Positions 1 through 7,729 of a stretch of DNA of 64,000 nucleotides are shown in pieces. The DNA is from Streptomyces antibioticus. GTDB taxonomy: Bacteria; Actinomycetota; Actinomycetes; Streptomycetales; Streptomycetaceae. The notes below the pieces were generated by a model. That model saw nothing but the letters and a program-made list of their open reading frames with translations, did not search any database and was not told the DNA's origin. The DNA is taken from NCBI RefSeq assembly GCF_002019855.1, contig NZ_CM007717.1:3745636-3809635 (forward strand), in the 5' to 3' direction. Each line of letters begins with the position of its first letter. The first letter of the stretch is position 1. Position numbers and translations under genes: made by a program.

Positions 1-451
1 CCTCACCCGGCGCGCCTTCGCCGCGATCACGCCGCTGCCCGACGAGAACGACCCCGGCTACCGCGCGGCCGTCCTGCCCGCCTCCAACGGCATCGCGACC
101 GCCGACGGCCTGGCCCGCTTCTACGCCTCCCTCATCGGCGAGGTGGACGGCGGGAAGCGGCTGTTCACACCGGAGACGGTCGAACTGGCCCGCGGCGAGC
201 GCTCCGCCGGACCGGACCGGGTCCTGGTGGTCCACACCCGGTTCGGCCTCGGCTCGATGCTGCACGGCGCCGCGTCCCCGCTGCTGTCACCCGCCTCCTT
301 CGGCCACCCGGGCCGCGGCGGCGCCCTCGGCCTCGCCGACCCGGAGTCCGGCCTCGCGTTCGGCTATGTCACCAACGGCTTCCGGACGAGCGTGACGGCG
401 GACCCGAGGGCCCAGGCCCTGCTGAGGGCGCTGCGCACGGCTACACGTTGA
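1..451 (+). CDS. Serine beta-lactamase/esterase family protein, C-terminal part
   Basis: The reading frame is open from base 2, so only the last 149 residues of a larger protein are present. The stretch FGHPGRGGALGLADPESGL followed by AFGYVTN resembles the C-terminal KTG/HTG-type motif and strand of class C beta-lactamase-like hydrolases (EstB, D-aminopeptidase, carboxylesterase group). The catalytic SxxK and YxN motifs would lie upstream, outside the window. Family members cleave esters or D-amino acid amides; the substrate cannot be told from this fragment. Its stop codon overlaps the 3' end of the convergent DUF1876 gene by 11 bp. Confidence 0.75.
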   Translation, partial: LTRRAFAAITPLPDENDPGYRAAVLPASNGIATADGLARFYASLIGEVDGGKRLFTPETVELARGERSAGPDRVLVVHTRFGLGSMLHGAASPLLSPASFGHPGRGGALGLADPESGLAFGYVTNGFRTSVTADPRAQALLRALRTATR

Positions 452-716
452 TGGGGTGCGAGGTCCGCCCCGACGCCTCGTCGATCTCCGTGTGCGCCTT
501 GGTGAGCAGCCGCATGGCGATCTCGTTCAACGCGCGGGCGCCCGCGATCTCCTCGCCCACCCGTGGCTGGTCGGAATCGATGGTGTGCCGCACCGCGTGC
601 CCGTGCGCCCGCACCTCGGTGCCGTCGGGCAACCGGACCAGGGCGGCCGCGTCCGTGCGCCGCCCGTCCTCCTTGAACTCCAGCTCGACATGCCATCCCA
701 CAGTGGTGTGCATCAT
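441..716 (-). CDS. DUF1876 domain protein (about 91 aa)
   Basis: This short acidic protein begins MMHTTVGWHVELEF and contains the stretch RTDAAALVRLPDGTEV, which I recognise from DUF1876, an actinobacterial family with a small alpha/beta fold and no established function. A Shine-Dalgarno GGAGGTGA lies 5 nt before the first ATG (716) and 8 nt before the second (713). The frame is open upstream to 974, but that extension is arginine/glycine-rich and lacks family similarity. The gene converges on the preceding hydrolase and overlaps its stop. Confidence 0.75.
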   Translation of the reverse strand: MMHTTVGWHVELEFKEDGRRTDAAALVRLPDGTEVRAHGHAVRHTIDSDQPRVGEEIAGARALNEIAMRLLTKAHTEIDEASGRTSHPINV

Positions 717-987
717 GACGATCACCTCCGGAAGACCTGCTTCCAGGGTGCGCCTCCACACGCGCCCCCGCACCCAGTCGGGCCGGCGGGCGACCGCAAT
801 CCCCGTTGCGGTGACCCATCGCTGCGCACTACCGTCGGCCGGGTGACTGCCGGGTCGGCCTTGGGCCACGCACGAGTGAGACGCCCGGCCTCGGCGTGAT
901 CCCGGGGCGGGCCAGAGCCCCGCCACCCTCTCCGTCCTCCCTGCTGCTTTTCCGGCACCACCACCCCAGGACACGGAGACCCCTCAC

Positions 988-1377
988 ATGACCGCACTCG
1001 CCCGGCTCGACCACACCGCCGTCTACGCGAGCGACCGCCGCCGCTCGGCGGAGTTCCTCGCCGACGTCCTCGGCCTCACGGTCGGCGCCCCCTTCGGCCC
1101 GTTCCTCCCCGTCGACCTCGGCAACGGCGTCACCCTCGACTACTACGAGAAGCGCGACGAACCGATCCAGTCCCAGCACTACGCCTTCCTCGTCCCCGAG
1201 GAGGAGTTCGACTCGATGATCGCCCGCCTGGAGGCCCGGGGCGTCACCTACTACGCCGACCCCTCCCACACCGAACCGGCCCGCATCAACCACCTGTTCG
1301 GCGGCCGCGGCGCGTACTTCCCCGACCCCGACGACCACAACATGGAAATTTTGACCCGCCCTTACGTCCGCCCGTAG
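988..1377 (+). CDS. VOC family protein (glyoxalase/dioxygenase fold)
   Basis: The 129-residue product has the paired beta-alpha-beta-beta-beta layout of the vicinal oxygen chelate superfamily: DHTAVYASDRRRSAEFLADV at the N-terminus and YFPDPDDHNMEIL near the C-terminus. His9 and the late Glu in NMEIL sit where VOC enzymes carry metal ligands. The short length fits a single-domain, dimeric member such as a glyoxalase I-like or resistance protein; the substrate is not predictable. The ATG is preceded by a purine-rich GGAGACC. It is monocistronic and convergent with the EamA gene 13 bp downstream. Confidence 0.8.
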   Translation: MTALARLDHTAVYASDRRRSAEFLADVLGLTVGAPFGPFLPVDLGNGVTLDYYEKRDEPIQSQHYAFLVPEEEFDSMIARLEARGVTYYADPSHTEPARINHLFGGRGAYFPDPDDHNMEILTRPYVRP

Positions 1378-1390
1378 GCCCCGCAGCACA

Positions 1391-2236
1391 TCACCCCGCG
1401 TGCAGCATCAACCCGATCCCCGCCACCAGCAACACGGCCGCCGCGACGCGCGGAGCGCCGAAGCGTTCCTTGAAGAAGAGGGCGCCGATGGCCGCTCCGA
1501 CGATGATCGACGACTCGCGCAGGGCCGCGACCGGGGCGAGTTCGGCTCGGGTCTGGGCCCACAGGACGAGGGCGTAGGCGGCGAACGAGAGGGCGGCGCC
1601 GAGGAGGCCGAGGGCGGCGGAGGGGCGGAGGAGTGACGGGGTGCGGTCGCGCCAACGAGCCACGGCGTAGGCCGGGATGACGACGCCCTGGATCGCCATC
1701 AGCCAGGCGATGTAGCCGAGCGGGGAGTCGGCGGCGCGGACGCCGAGGCCGTCGACGACGGTGTACGCGGCGATCGTCAGGCCGGTCGCCAACGCGGCGC
1801 CGATCGCCGCCCAGTTCGGCCGCCGTCCGCGAAGTCCCCACAGGGCGACGCCGGTCAGGCCCGCGCAGGACAGCGCGATGCCGGCGGCGGCCCAGCCGTC
1901 GGGCACCTCGTGGGCGAACACGGCGGCCAGCGCGGTGACGACGAGCGGCGCGGAGCCGCGCGCGAGGGGGTACGCCTGGCCGAAGTCGCCCAGCCTGAAC
2001 GACCGCATCAGCAGGGCCATGTAGGCGATGTGGATGGCGGCGGAGCCCAGCAGGTACGGCCAGGCTCCGGGCGCCGGGGTGCGGGTGAAGGGCAGGAGGG
2101 CGAGGCCGATGAGCATGCCGCCGCCGGAGATCAGCGTGAAGCCGACGAGTTTGTCGGTGATCCGGTGGGCGATGGCGTTCCACCCGGCGTGGGTGAACGC
2201 GGCGAGCAGGACGGCCGTGGTGACCAGCGGGGTCAC
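1391..2236 (-). CDS. EamA/DMT family transporter
   Basis: The product (about 281 aa) has roughly ten hydrophobic segments arranged as two EamA halves, each about five helices. The second half ends ESSIIVGAAIGALFFKERFGAPR, the characteristic helix 9/10 junction of drug/metabolite transporters. The start is a GTG at 2236 whose bases overlap the TGA of the upstream YbaK-like gene (GTGA, 4-bp overlap), indicating translational coupling; a longer frame runs to 2338 but lies inside that gene. Substrate unknown. It is last in an MHYT-YbaK-EamA operon. Confidence 0.82.
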   Translation of the reverse strand: MTPLVTTAVLLAAFTHAGWNAIAHRITDKLVGFTLISGGGMLIGLALLPFTRTPAPGAWPYLLGSAAIHIAYMALLMRSFRLGDFGQAYPLARGSAPLVVTALAAVFAHEVPDGWAAAGIALSCAGLTGVALWGLRGRRPNWAAIGAALATGLTIAAYTVVDGLGVRAADSPLGYIAWLMAIQGVVIPAYAVARWRDRTPSLLRPSAALGLLGAALSFAAYALVLWAQTRAELAPVAALRESSIIVGAAIGALFFKERFGAPRVAAAVLLVAGIGLMLHAG

Positions 2237-2721
2237 GAGGTGCGCTCGCGCACGTCCACCAGGGTCGCGGCGGCGTGGGCGACCAGGGCCTCGGGGGCCA
2301 TGGGGAACACGGTGTGCGGGGTGCCGGCCGCCGCCCACACCTCGTCGTGCGCGAGCAGCGACCGGTCGGCGAGCACCCGGGTCCGGGTGACGTGCCCGAA
2401 GGGCGGGACGCCGCCGATGGCGTACCCGGTGGTCTCCCGTACGACGTCGGCGGCGGCCCGGGTGACCCGTTCGGCGCCGAGTTCCCTGCGCACCAGCTCC
2501 ACGTCGACCCGGGAGGCGCCGTCCATCAGGACGAGCACCGGTTCGCCGTCGGCCGCGAAGATCAGCGACTTGCAGATCTGGCTCAGCTCGCAGCCGATCG
2601 CGGCGGCGGCCTCGGCGGCGGTGCGGGTCGCGTCGGGGAAGCGGCGGACGCGCGGCTGCACGTCGTCGAGACCCAGGGCATGCAGCGCTTCGGCGAAACG
2701 GGGGTGGGCGGCTGTCGTCAT
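2233..2721 (-). CDS. YbaK/EbsC family aminoacyl-tRNA editing-domain protein
   Basis: The protein (162 aa from the ATG at 2721; a GTG at 2730 is the alternative) shows family landmarks in order: CKSLIFAADGEPVLVL, the GYAIGGVPPFGH loop and AAAGTPHTVF. Free-standing YbaK-type proteins hydrolyse mischarged tRNA, typically Cys-tRNA(Pro), and resemble the ProRS editing domain; the lysine in CKSLIF is the family's conserved one. It starts 10 bp after the MHYT gene and overlaps the EamA gene by 4 bp, so the three are probably cotranscribed. No clear Shine-Dalgarno precedes either start. Confidence 0.83.
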   Translation of the reverse strand: MTTAAHPRFAEALHALGLDDVQPRVRRFPDATRTAAEAAAAIGCELSQICKSLIFAADGEPVLVLMDGASRVDVELVRRELGAERVTRAAADVVRETTGYAIGGVPPFGHVTRTRVLADRSLLAHDEVWAAAGTPHTVFPMAPEALVAHAAATLVDVRERTS

Positions 2722-2731
2722 GGACGGCACG

Positions 2732-3541
2732 TTAGTGGTGTGTGCCGAACTCGGGCGACTGCATGGTGAGGTCGGGGCCGGAGACCGCCGCGGGGCGCTC
2801 GTCCTCGCCGAGCATCATGTCGGGGTCGAACATCACGATGACGGCCGCGATCAGCAGCACCGAGAGCGGGCCGGCCAGCATGAGCAGCAGGAACGCCAGC
2901 AGGCTCGCGGACGACTGGGAGATGGCGGTCCCGCCGTCGAGGTGGACGGAGACGCCGGCCATGCCGGTGTAGTGCATGCCGGTCACCGCGACGCCCATCA
3001 CGAGGCTGGCGCCCAGGCTGGACCAGAGCCCGTGGACGGAGACGGCCGCCCACAGCGCGGCGGTCGCGGCGACGACGGCGATCACCACGGACAGGACGAC
3101 GGCCGGAGTCGAGTAGTGCACGGTGCCGTTGGTCTGGATCGCCGCCATGCCGAGGTAGTGCATGGCCGCCACCCCGAGCCCGGTGACGACGCCCGCCACC
3201 CCGAGATTGAGCGGCGCGGCTCCCCGGTAGCCGACCAGGAAGACACCGACGGCGACCACGGCGATCGCCACGAGGAGGCTGAGCAGGGTGGTCGCGGGGT
3301 CGTAGGTGACCAGGGCGCCCTGGACGCTGAAGCCGATCATCGCGATGAAGTGCATGCTCCAGATGCCGCAGCCGAGGGAGACCGCGCCCAGCATCAGCCA
3401 GCCGGCCCGGCGGCCGCGCTGGGCCCTGCGCAGCGAGCGGGTGGTGCACCGCAGTCCCAGCGCCGCGCCCAGACACGCCATGAGGTAGGCGGCTATCGGG
3501 GTCACGGCGCCGTAGTAGAACTCGGAAACTGTGGCGTTCAT
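2732..3541 (-). CDS. MHYT domain integral membrane sensor protein
   Basis: Seven hydrophobic helices carry three MHYT-type motifs: SMHFIAM, AMHYLGM and GMHYTGM. In this family the Met/His residues are proposed to bind a metal such as copper and sense O2, CO or NO. There is no attached GGDEF/EAL output domain; a short tail ends MQSPEFGTHH. I prefer the ATG at 3541 (269 aa, MNATVSEFYYG) because homologues start here, but an in-frame ATG at 3574 would add 11 residues, and neither has a strong Shine-Dalgarno. It is first in the operon; a 12-bp palindrome lies in its upstream region. Confidence 0.8.
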   Translation of the reverse strand: MNATVSEFYYGAVTPIAAYLMACLGAALGLRCTTRSLRRAQRGRRAGWLMLGAVSLGCGIWSMHFIAMIGFSVQGALVTYDPATTLLSLLVAIAVVAVGVFLVGYRGAAPLNLGVAGVVTGLGVAAMHYLGMAAIQTNGTVHYSTPAVVLSVVIAVVAATAALWAAVSVHGLWSSLGASLVMGVAVTGMHYTGMAGVSVHLDGGTAISQSSASLLAFLLLMLAGPLSVLLIAAVIVMFDPDMMLGEDERPAAVSGPDLTMQSPEFGTHH

Positions 3542-3603
3542 GGGGAGGTGGATCTCTCTGCCTGGAGCGTGCATGAAAAGGGGCCGGGCGATCAGTTTTC
3601 GCC

Positions 3604-3615
3604 AACTGGCCAGTT
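3604..3615. promoter_or_regulatory. 12-bp perfect palindrome, candidate operator of the MHYT operon
   Basis: AACTGGCCAGTT is a perfect palindrome 63 bp upstream of the favoured MHYT start, in an AT-richer stretch suited to a promoter. Its position fits a repressor operator. No regulator gene is adjacent, so the binding protein is unknown. Confidence 0.4.
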
Positions 3616-3655
3616 AGTTACTGATTCAATCACATTCGTGCACACACACGACGAC

Positions 3656-3681
3656 GCGCCCACCCCCGAAGGGATGGGCGC
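3656..3681 (-). terminator. Hairpin terminator of the lamin-tail gene
   Basis: The arms GCGCCCA and TGGGCGC plus an inner CCC/GGG pair enclose a CGAA loop, 21 nt beyond the stop of the minus-strand gene at 3702. There is no T-run, as is usual for Streptomyces terminators. Confidence 0.6.
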
Positions 3682-3701
3682 GCCGTCCGCCGCGTGCGGC
3701 G

Positions 3702-4271
3702 TCAGTGGCGGTCGCGACCGTCGTGTCCGTGGCGGCGGTCGTTGTTGTCGTGGTGACCGTTGCGGCGGTCGTCGTTGCCGTGACGGCGGTCGTCGTCACG
3801 GCCGCCGTGGTGGCGGTCGCGGCCCCAGGAGGCGGAGTCGACGAAGCGGCCGCGGTCGGTGCGCAGGGTGGCCGTGTCGGAGCGGTTGTCCCACACCTCG
3901 CGACGGCGGTCCTGGAAGACGTCCGTGCGGGTGTCGCGGCCGACACCGGTGTGGACGCGGACGGTGGCGCGGGGGGCGAGACGGTAGTTGCGGAACGTGT
4001 AGGTGTCACCGTCCCGGTCCGAGAGCTTCCACCCGTTCAGGTTGACCGACTGGCGGGTGGTGTTGGTCAGCTCGACCCACTCCTGGTTCAGGGAGCGGGC
4101 GGAGCGGTCGTTCCGGCCCGGCGCGTCGTACTGCACGGCACTGATCTTCACGACCGGCCGGTTCGGACGCGCGTCGGCGGCGGACGCCGGCAGCGCCGCC
4201 GCCCCGGTCACGGCTGCGGCGGCGAGTGCCGCGGCGGCGAGACGGCGGGCGGAAACAGCGGAAACGGACAC
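3702..4271 (-). CDS. Secreted lamin tail domain (LTD) protein with charged tail
   Basis: The GTG at 4271 is chosen because AAGGAGAT lies just upstream; the frame is open further, to 4466, without support. The 189-aa product has a signal peptide (residues 1 to about 33, ending ALPASA-AD). An LTD-like Ig fold follows: QYDAPGRNDRSARSLNQEW, VELTNTTRQSVNLNGWKLSD, DTYTFRNYRLAPRATVRVHTG. LTD domains occur on secreted bacterial proteins and nucleases and may bind surfaces or DNA. The last 40 residues are almost only Arg, His, Asp, Gly and Asn. Function unknown; it looks like an exported scaffold or binding protein. Confidence 0.75.
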   Translation of the reverse strand: MSVSAVSARRLAAAALAAAAVTGAAALPASAADARPNRPVVKISAVQYDAPGRNDRSARSLNQEWVELTNTTRQSVNLNGWKLSDRDGDTYTFRNYRLAPRATVRVHTGVGRDTRTDVFQDRRREVWDNRSDTATLRTDRGRFVDSASWGRDRHHGGRDDDRRHGNDDRRNGHHDNNDRRHGHDGRDRH

Positions 4272-4296
4272 AAGATCTCCTTGCTTTGTGCGGGTT

Positions 4297-4312
4297 GCGA
4301 CCACTTGGTCGC
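4297..4312. promoter_or_regulatory. Inverted repeat in the leader of the lamin-tail gene
   Basis: GCGACCA-CT-TGGTCGC forms 7-bp arms with a 2-bp centre, 26 bp upstream of the LTD start codon. It could be an operator or a leader hairpin. The rest of 4313-4510 holds the promoter region and shows no gene. Confidence 0.35.
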
Positions 4313-4518
4313 AGAGCTCACACTTGCGCATCGGATCCGCCACAAGTGACCCGATGGCGCCGTCCGTTACATATCCATCACATATTGGTGACAGTCGGCT
4401 GCAATGTCCATCAATGCCCTGAATGGACCGAAGCGCTGACGCCGTCGGCCTCCCGGCCCCGCGCATGGCCGGGCCCTCACCCGAAAGTGGGTCACAAAGC
4501 GGGTGACCACAAAAAAGT

Positions 4519-4558
4519 GCCGGTGAGGGCGCCCCGTCCCCACGGAGCCCTCACCGGC
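4519..4558 (-). terminator. Strong rho-independent terminator of the MMPL operon
   Basis: A 12-bp stem (GCCGGTGAGGGC and its complement) is followed on the minus strand by ACTTTTTT. It lies 25 nt past the MMPL stop and is the most canonical terminator in the window. Confidence 0.85.
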
Positions 4559-4582
4559 GGTCTTTTCGGCCGGTCCGGCGCG

Positions 4583-6796
4583 TCAGGCGCGGACCAGTTC
4601 GCGGTTCTCGTCACCGGCGTCGGACCGCGTGCGCAGCCCCTCGCCCTCGACGTCCACGTTGGGCAGGGCGCGGTCCAGCCACTTCGGCAGCCACCAGGCC
4701 CGCTTGCCGAGCAGTGCGAGCACCGCCGGCACGATCGCCATGCGCACGATGAACGCGTCGAAGAAGACGGCGATCGCGAGGCCGAAGCCGATCATCTTGA
4801 TCATGGACTCGCTGGATCCGATGAACCCGGCGAAGACGGCCATCATGATCACAGCCGCGGCCGTGACCACCCGGGCGCCGTGCCGGAAGCCCGTCACCAC
4901 CGCCTGGCTCGGCTTCTCGCCGTGGACGTACGCCTCCCGCATCCGGGTCACGAGGAACACCTCGTAGTCCATCGCGAGGCCGAAGACCACGCCGACCATG
5001 AAGATCGGCATCATCGACATGACGGGCCCGGTCTCCTCGACGCCCATCAGGCCGGAGAGCCAGCCCCACTGGAAGACCGCGACGACCGCGCCGAGCGCCG
5101 CCATCACGCTGAGCAGGAAGCCGAGGGCCGCCTTCAGCGGGACCAGGATCGAGCGGAAGACCACGATCAGCAGCAGGAAGGCGAGGCCGACCACCAGGAT
5201 CAGATACGGGATCAGCGCGTCGTTGAGCTTCTGCGACACGTCGATGTTCATCGCCGTCGAGCCGGTGACCAGCACCTCGGCGTCCGTGCCCGCCTTGATC
5301 TCGGAGCCCTTGTCGCGGATCGCGTGGACCAGTTCCTCGGTGGAGGCGGACGACGGCTTGGAGTCCGGGATGACGGTGATGGTCGCCGTGTCGCCGGCCT
5401 TGTTGGGGGCCGCCGGGGTCACGGTGACCACGTCCTTCAGGCCCTTGATCTCGTCGCCGACCTCGGTGAAGGCGGCCTTGGCGTCGTCGCTGCCCTTGGC
5501 GTCGACGACGATCATCAGCGGGCCGTTGAAGCCGGGGCCGAAGCCCTCCGACAGCAGGTCGTACGCCTTGCGCTGGGTGGTGGACGTCGGCTGCGCGCCG
5601 TCGTCGGGCAGGCCCAGTTCCAGCGAGGCCGCCGGGACGGCCGCGGCACCGAGTCCGAGCACACCGAGCAGCAGCACGGCGACGGGACGCCGTACGACGA
5701 AACTCGCCCAGCGGGTGCCCATGTTGGGCTTCGCGGCCTTCGCGGCGGACTTGGCGCGGCCGCCGCCGAGCAGCTTGCTCTTCTCGCCCGCCGGACGCAC
5801 CCGGCGGCCCGCGAAGCCGAGCAGCGCGGGGATCATGGTCAGCGCGATGAGGACCGCGATGACCACCGTGCCGGCGGCGGCGACGCCCATCTTCGTCAGC
5901 ATCGGGATGTTGACGACCGACAGACCCACCAGGGCGATGACGACGGTCAGTCCGGCGAAGACGACCGCCGAGCCCGCGGTGCCGACGGCGCGGCCCGCCG
6001 CGTCCTCACGGCTGCGGCCCTCGGCGAGTTCGGCGCGGTAGCGGGAGACGATGAACAGGGCGTAGTCGATACCGACCGCGAGGCCGATCATGGACGCCAG
6101 GGTGGAGGTGGTGGAGCCCAGGTCGAGGGCGGCGGCCAGGGCCGCGATCGTCGAGACCCCGATGCCGACGCCGATGATCGCGGTCAGCAGCGGCAGCCCC
6201 GCCGCGAGCAGCGAGCCGAAGGTGATGACCAGGACCACCGCGGCGATCGCGATGCCGATGATCTCGGTGGCGCCGGTCTCCGGGGTCGTCTGGAGCGCGT
6301 CACCGCCGATCTCGACGGTCAGCCCCGCGTCCCGTGCCTCGTCGGCGGCCGTCTCCAGCGCGTCGCGCGAGGAGTCCTCCAGCTCCATGCCGGAGACCTT
6401 GTAGCTCACGGAGGCGTAGGCGATGGAGCCGTCCTTGCTGACGGCGTTGCCCTCGTAGGGGTCGGCGACGGAGGCGACCTCGGAGCCGTCGGACAGCTCC
6501 TTCACGGTCTTCTCGACGGTGGCCTTGTGGGCGGCGTCCGTCATCTTCTCGCCGTCGGGCGCCTTGAAGACGACCCGGGCGGTGGCGCCGTCGGCGCTCA
6601 TACCGGGGAAGCGCTGTTCGAGGAGGTCGAAGGCCTTCTGCGCCTCCGTACCCGGAATGGAGAAGGACGAGTTGCCGGCGGCGGGCGCGGAGGCGGCGCC
6701 GACGCCCGCGAGGGTCAGCAGGGCGACCCAGATCAGGGCGACGAAGTGCCGTCGCCGGAAGGCGAGCCGGCCGAGTTTGTAGAGGAACGTGGCCAC
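4583..6796 (-). CDS. MMPL family RND-type exporter
   Basis: The 737-residue protein has the two-fold MMPL architecture. A first helix near residues 16-36 is followed by an extracytoplasmic domain, five or six helices containing GLAVGIDYALFIVSRYR, a second large outer domain, and a second helix bundle containing GLAMDYEVFLVTRMRE. The two GxxxDY motifs carry the Asp/Tyr proton-relay residues of the family. MMPL proteins export lipids, polyketides or pigments in actinobacteria. It lies 134 bp downstream of a TetR gene on the same strand, so it is probably cotranscribed with and controlled by that repressor. Confidence 0.9.
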   Translation of the reverse strand: MATFLYKLGRLAFRRRHFVALIWVALLTLAGVGAASAPAAGNSSFSIPGTEAQKAFDLLEQRFPGMSADGATARVVFKAPDGEKMTDAAHKATVEKTVKELSDGSEVASVADPYEGNAVSKDGSIAYASVSYKVSGMELEDSSRDALETAADEARDAGLTVEIGGDALQTTPETGATEIIGIAIAAVVLVITFGSLLAAGLPLLTAIIGVGIGVSTIAALAAALDLGSTTSTLASMIGLAVGIDYALFIVSRYRAELAEGRSREDAAGRAVGTAGSAVVFAGLTVVIALVGLSVVNIPMLTKMGVAAAGTVVIAVLIALTMIPALLGFAGRRVRPAGEKSKLLGGGRAKSAAKAAKPNMGTRWASFVVRRPVAVLLLGVLGLGAAAVPAASLELGLPDDGAQPTSTTQRKAYDLLSEGFGPGFNGPLMIVVDAKGSDDAKAAFTEVGDEIKGLKDVVTVTPAAPNKAGDTATITVIPDSKPSSASTEELVHAIRDKGSEIKAGTDAEVLVTGSTAMNIDVSQKLNDALIPYLILVVGLAFLLLIVVFRSILVPLKAALGFLLSVMAALGAVVAVFQWGWLSGLMGVEETGPVMSMMPIFMVGVVFGLAMDYEVFLVTRMREAYVHGEKPSQAVVTGFRHGARVVTAAAVIMMAVFAGFIGSSESMIKMIGFGLAIAVFFDAFIVRMAIVPAVLALLGKRAWWLPKWLDRALPNVDVEGEGLRTRSDAGDENRELVRA

Positions 6797-6930
6797 GGAG
6801 GCGTACTCCCGGTCAGGTCGTGTGCGGTACAGGGCAGGGGTGATCAGCCCGGCGTGGAGGCAGGGGTGATCGGCCCGACGACGTGAGCGGTGACGTCAGG
6901 AAGGGCGGACCGCGGGGACGGTCGGGTGTG

Positions 6931-7530
6931 TCAGGAGGTGGGGGCGCCGAGGGCGGGGAGGACCACGGCGTCGATGTACGAACGCATGAAGGCCTGGGTC
7001 GGCGGCTGGTCGTCCAGCAGCGCCCGGGTGGCGAAGCCACCGACCATCATGTGCAGCAGGAACTCCAGGGCCGGACAGTCCGGGCGGACCTCGCCCCGGT
7101 CGACGGCGCGCTGGACCACCTGGTGGAACCCGTTCATCTCGGGCTCCACGAGCTGCGCCCGGAACGCCTGGCGGAGATCGGGGTTGTTGTGCATCGCCAT
7201 GGCGACACCCCGCATCAGCGCGGAGTTCTGCTCGATGGTGCAGTCGTCCTCGAGCATCACCAGGGCGTGCAGGTCACCGCGGAGGGAGCCGGTGTCGATC
7301 CGGTCGGAGTGGTCCGGCTTGCTGTGTCTGAGCGCCTTCACGACCAGTTCGGCCTTGCCGCCCCACTGGCGGTAGAGCGTGGCCTTGCTGGATCGGGTGC
7401 GGGCGGCGACGGCGTCCATGGTCAGGGCGTCGTAGCCGACCTCGCGCAGCAGGTCGAGCACGGCCGCGTACAGCTCGGCCTCACGCTCGGGCGTGATGCG
7501 ACTGCGACGCACCGTCGTGGTCTCAGTCAT
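6931..7530 (-). CDS. TetR family regulator of the MMPL exporter
   Basis: The 199-residue product starts at the ATG at 7530 (MTETTTVRRSRITPERE); an upstream GTG/ATG extension to 7584 is less likely. The N-terminal helix-turn-helix reads YDALTMDAVAARTRSSKATLYRQW, the signature TetR recognition region, followed by a ligand-binding domain typical of the TetR_C_11-like group. The gene precedes the MMPL exporter, and a palindromic operator lies 74-93 bp upstream of its start, so autoregulation and substrate-induced export are the likely logic. Confidence 0.88.
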   Translation of the reverse strand: MTETTTVRRSRITPEREAELYAAVLDLLREVGYDALTMDAVAARTRSSKATLYRQWGGKAELVVKALRHSKPDHSDRIDTGSLRGDLHALVMLEDDCTIEQNSALMRGVAMAMHNNPDLRQAFRAQLVEPEMNGFHQVVQRAVDRGEVRPDCPALEFLLHMMVGGFATRALLDDQPPTQAFMRSYIDAVVLPALGAPTS

Positions 7531-7603
7531 GCCCCTCACCCTTCCTGCTCCGCCGGTCCGGCGTCTCGGTAGTGCGTACTCCATGAAGATACCCCCCGCC
7601 TCA

Positions 7604-7623
7604 ACGAAACGAAACCGTTTCGT
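7604..7623. promoter_or_regulatory. Palindromic TetR operator
   Basis: CGAAAC-C-GTTTCG (7610-7622) is a perfect dyad, and the overlapping ACGAAAC/GTTTCGT gives a second register. It sits upstream of the TetR-MMPL operon and about 107 bp before the divergent tricorn gene, so it could affect both. Confidence 0.65.
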
Positions 7624-7729
7624 ACGTGTGCTGGCTCACTTCTGTGAAGAGCGCATAAGAAGGCACCTGGGACGGCGCACCGGCGCGGCACGAGTTGCCC
7701 GGCCCCAGTCACCGGAAAAGCATGGGGAG

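Noticed and set aside
1910..4045. A 711-codon plus-strand open frame, and others of similar size such as 4226-6886 and 7709-9982 on the opposite strands of real genes.
   Set aside because: They are antisense to clear genes and arise from high-GC codon bias; their translations are Arg/Gly/His-rich without motifs.
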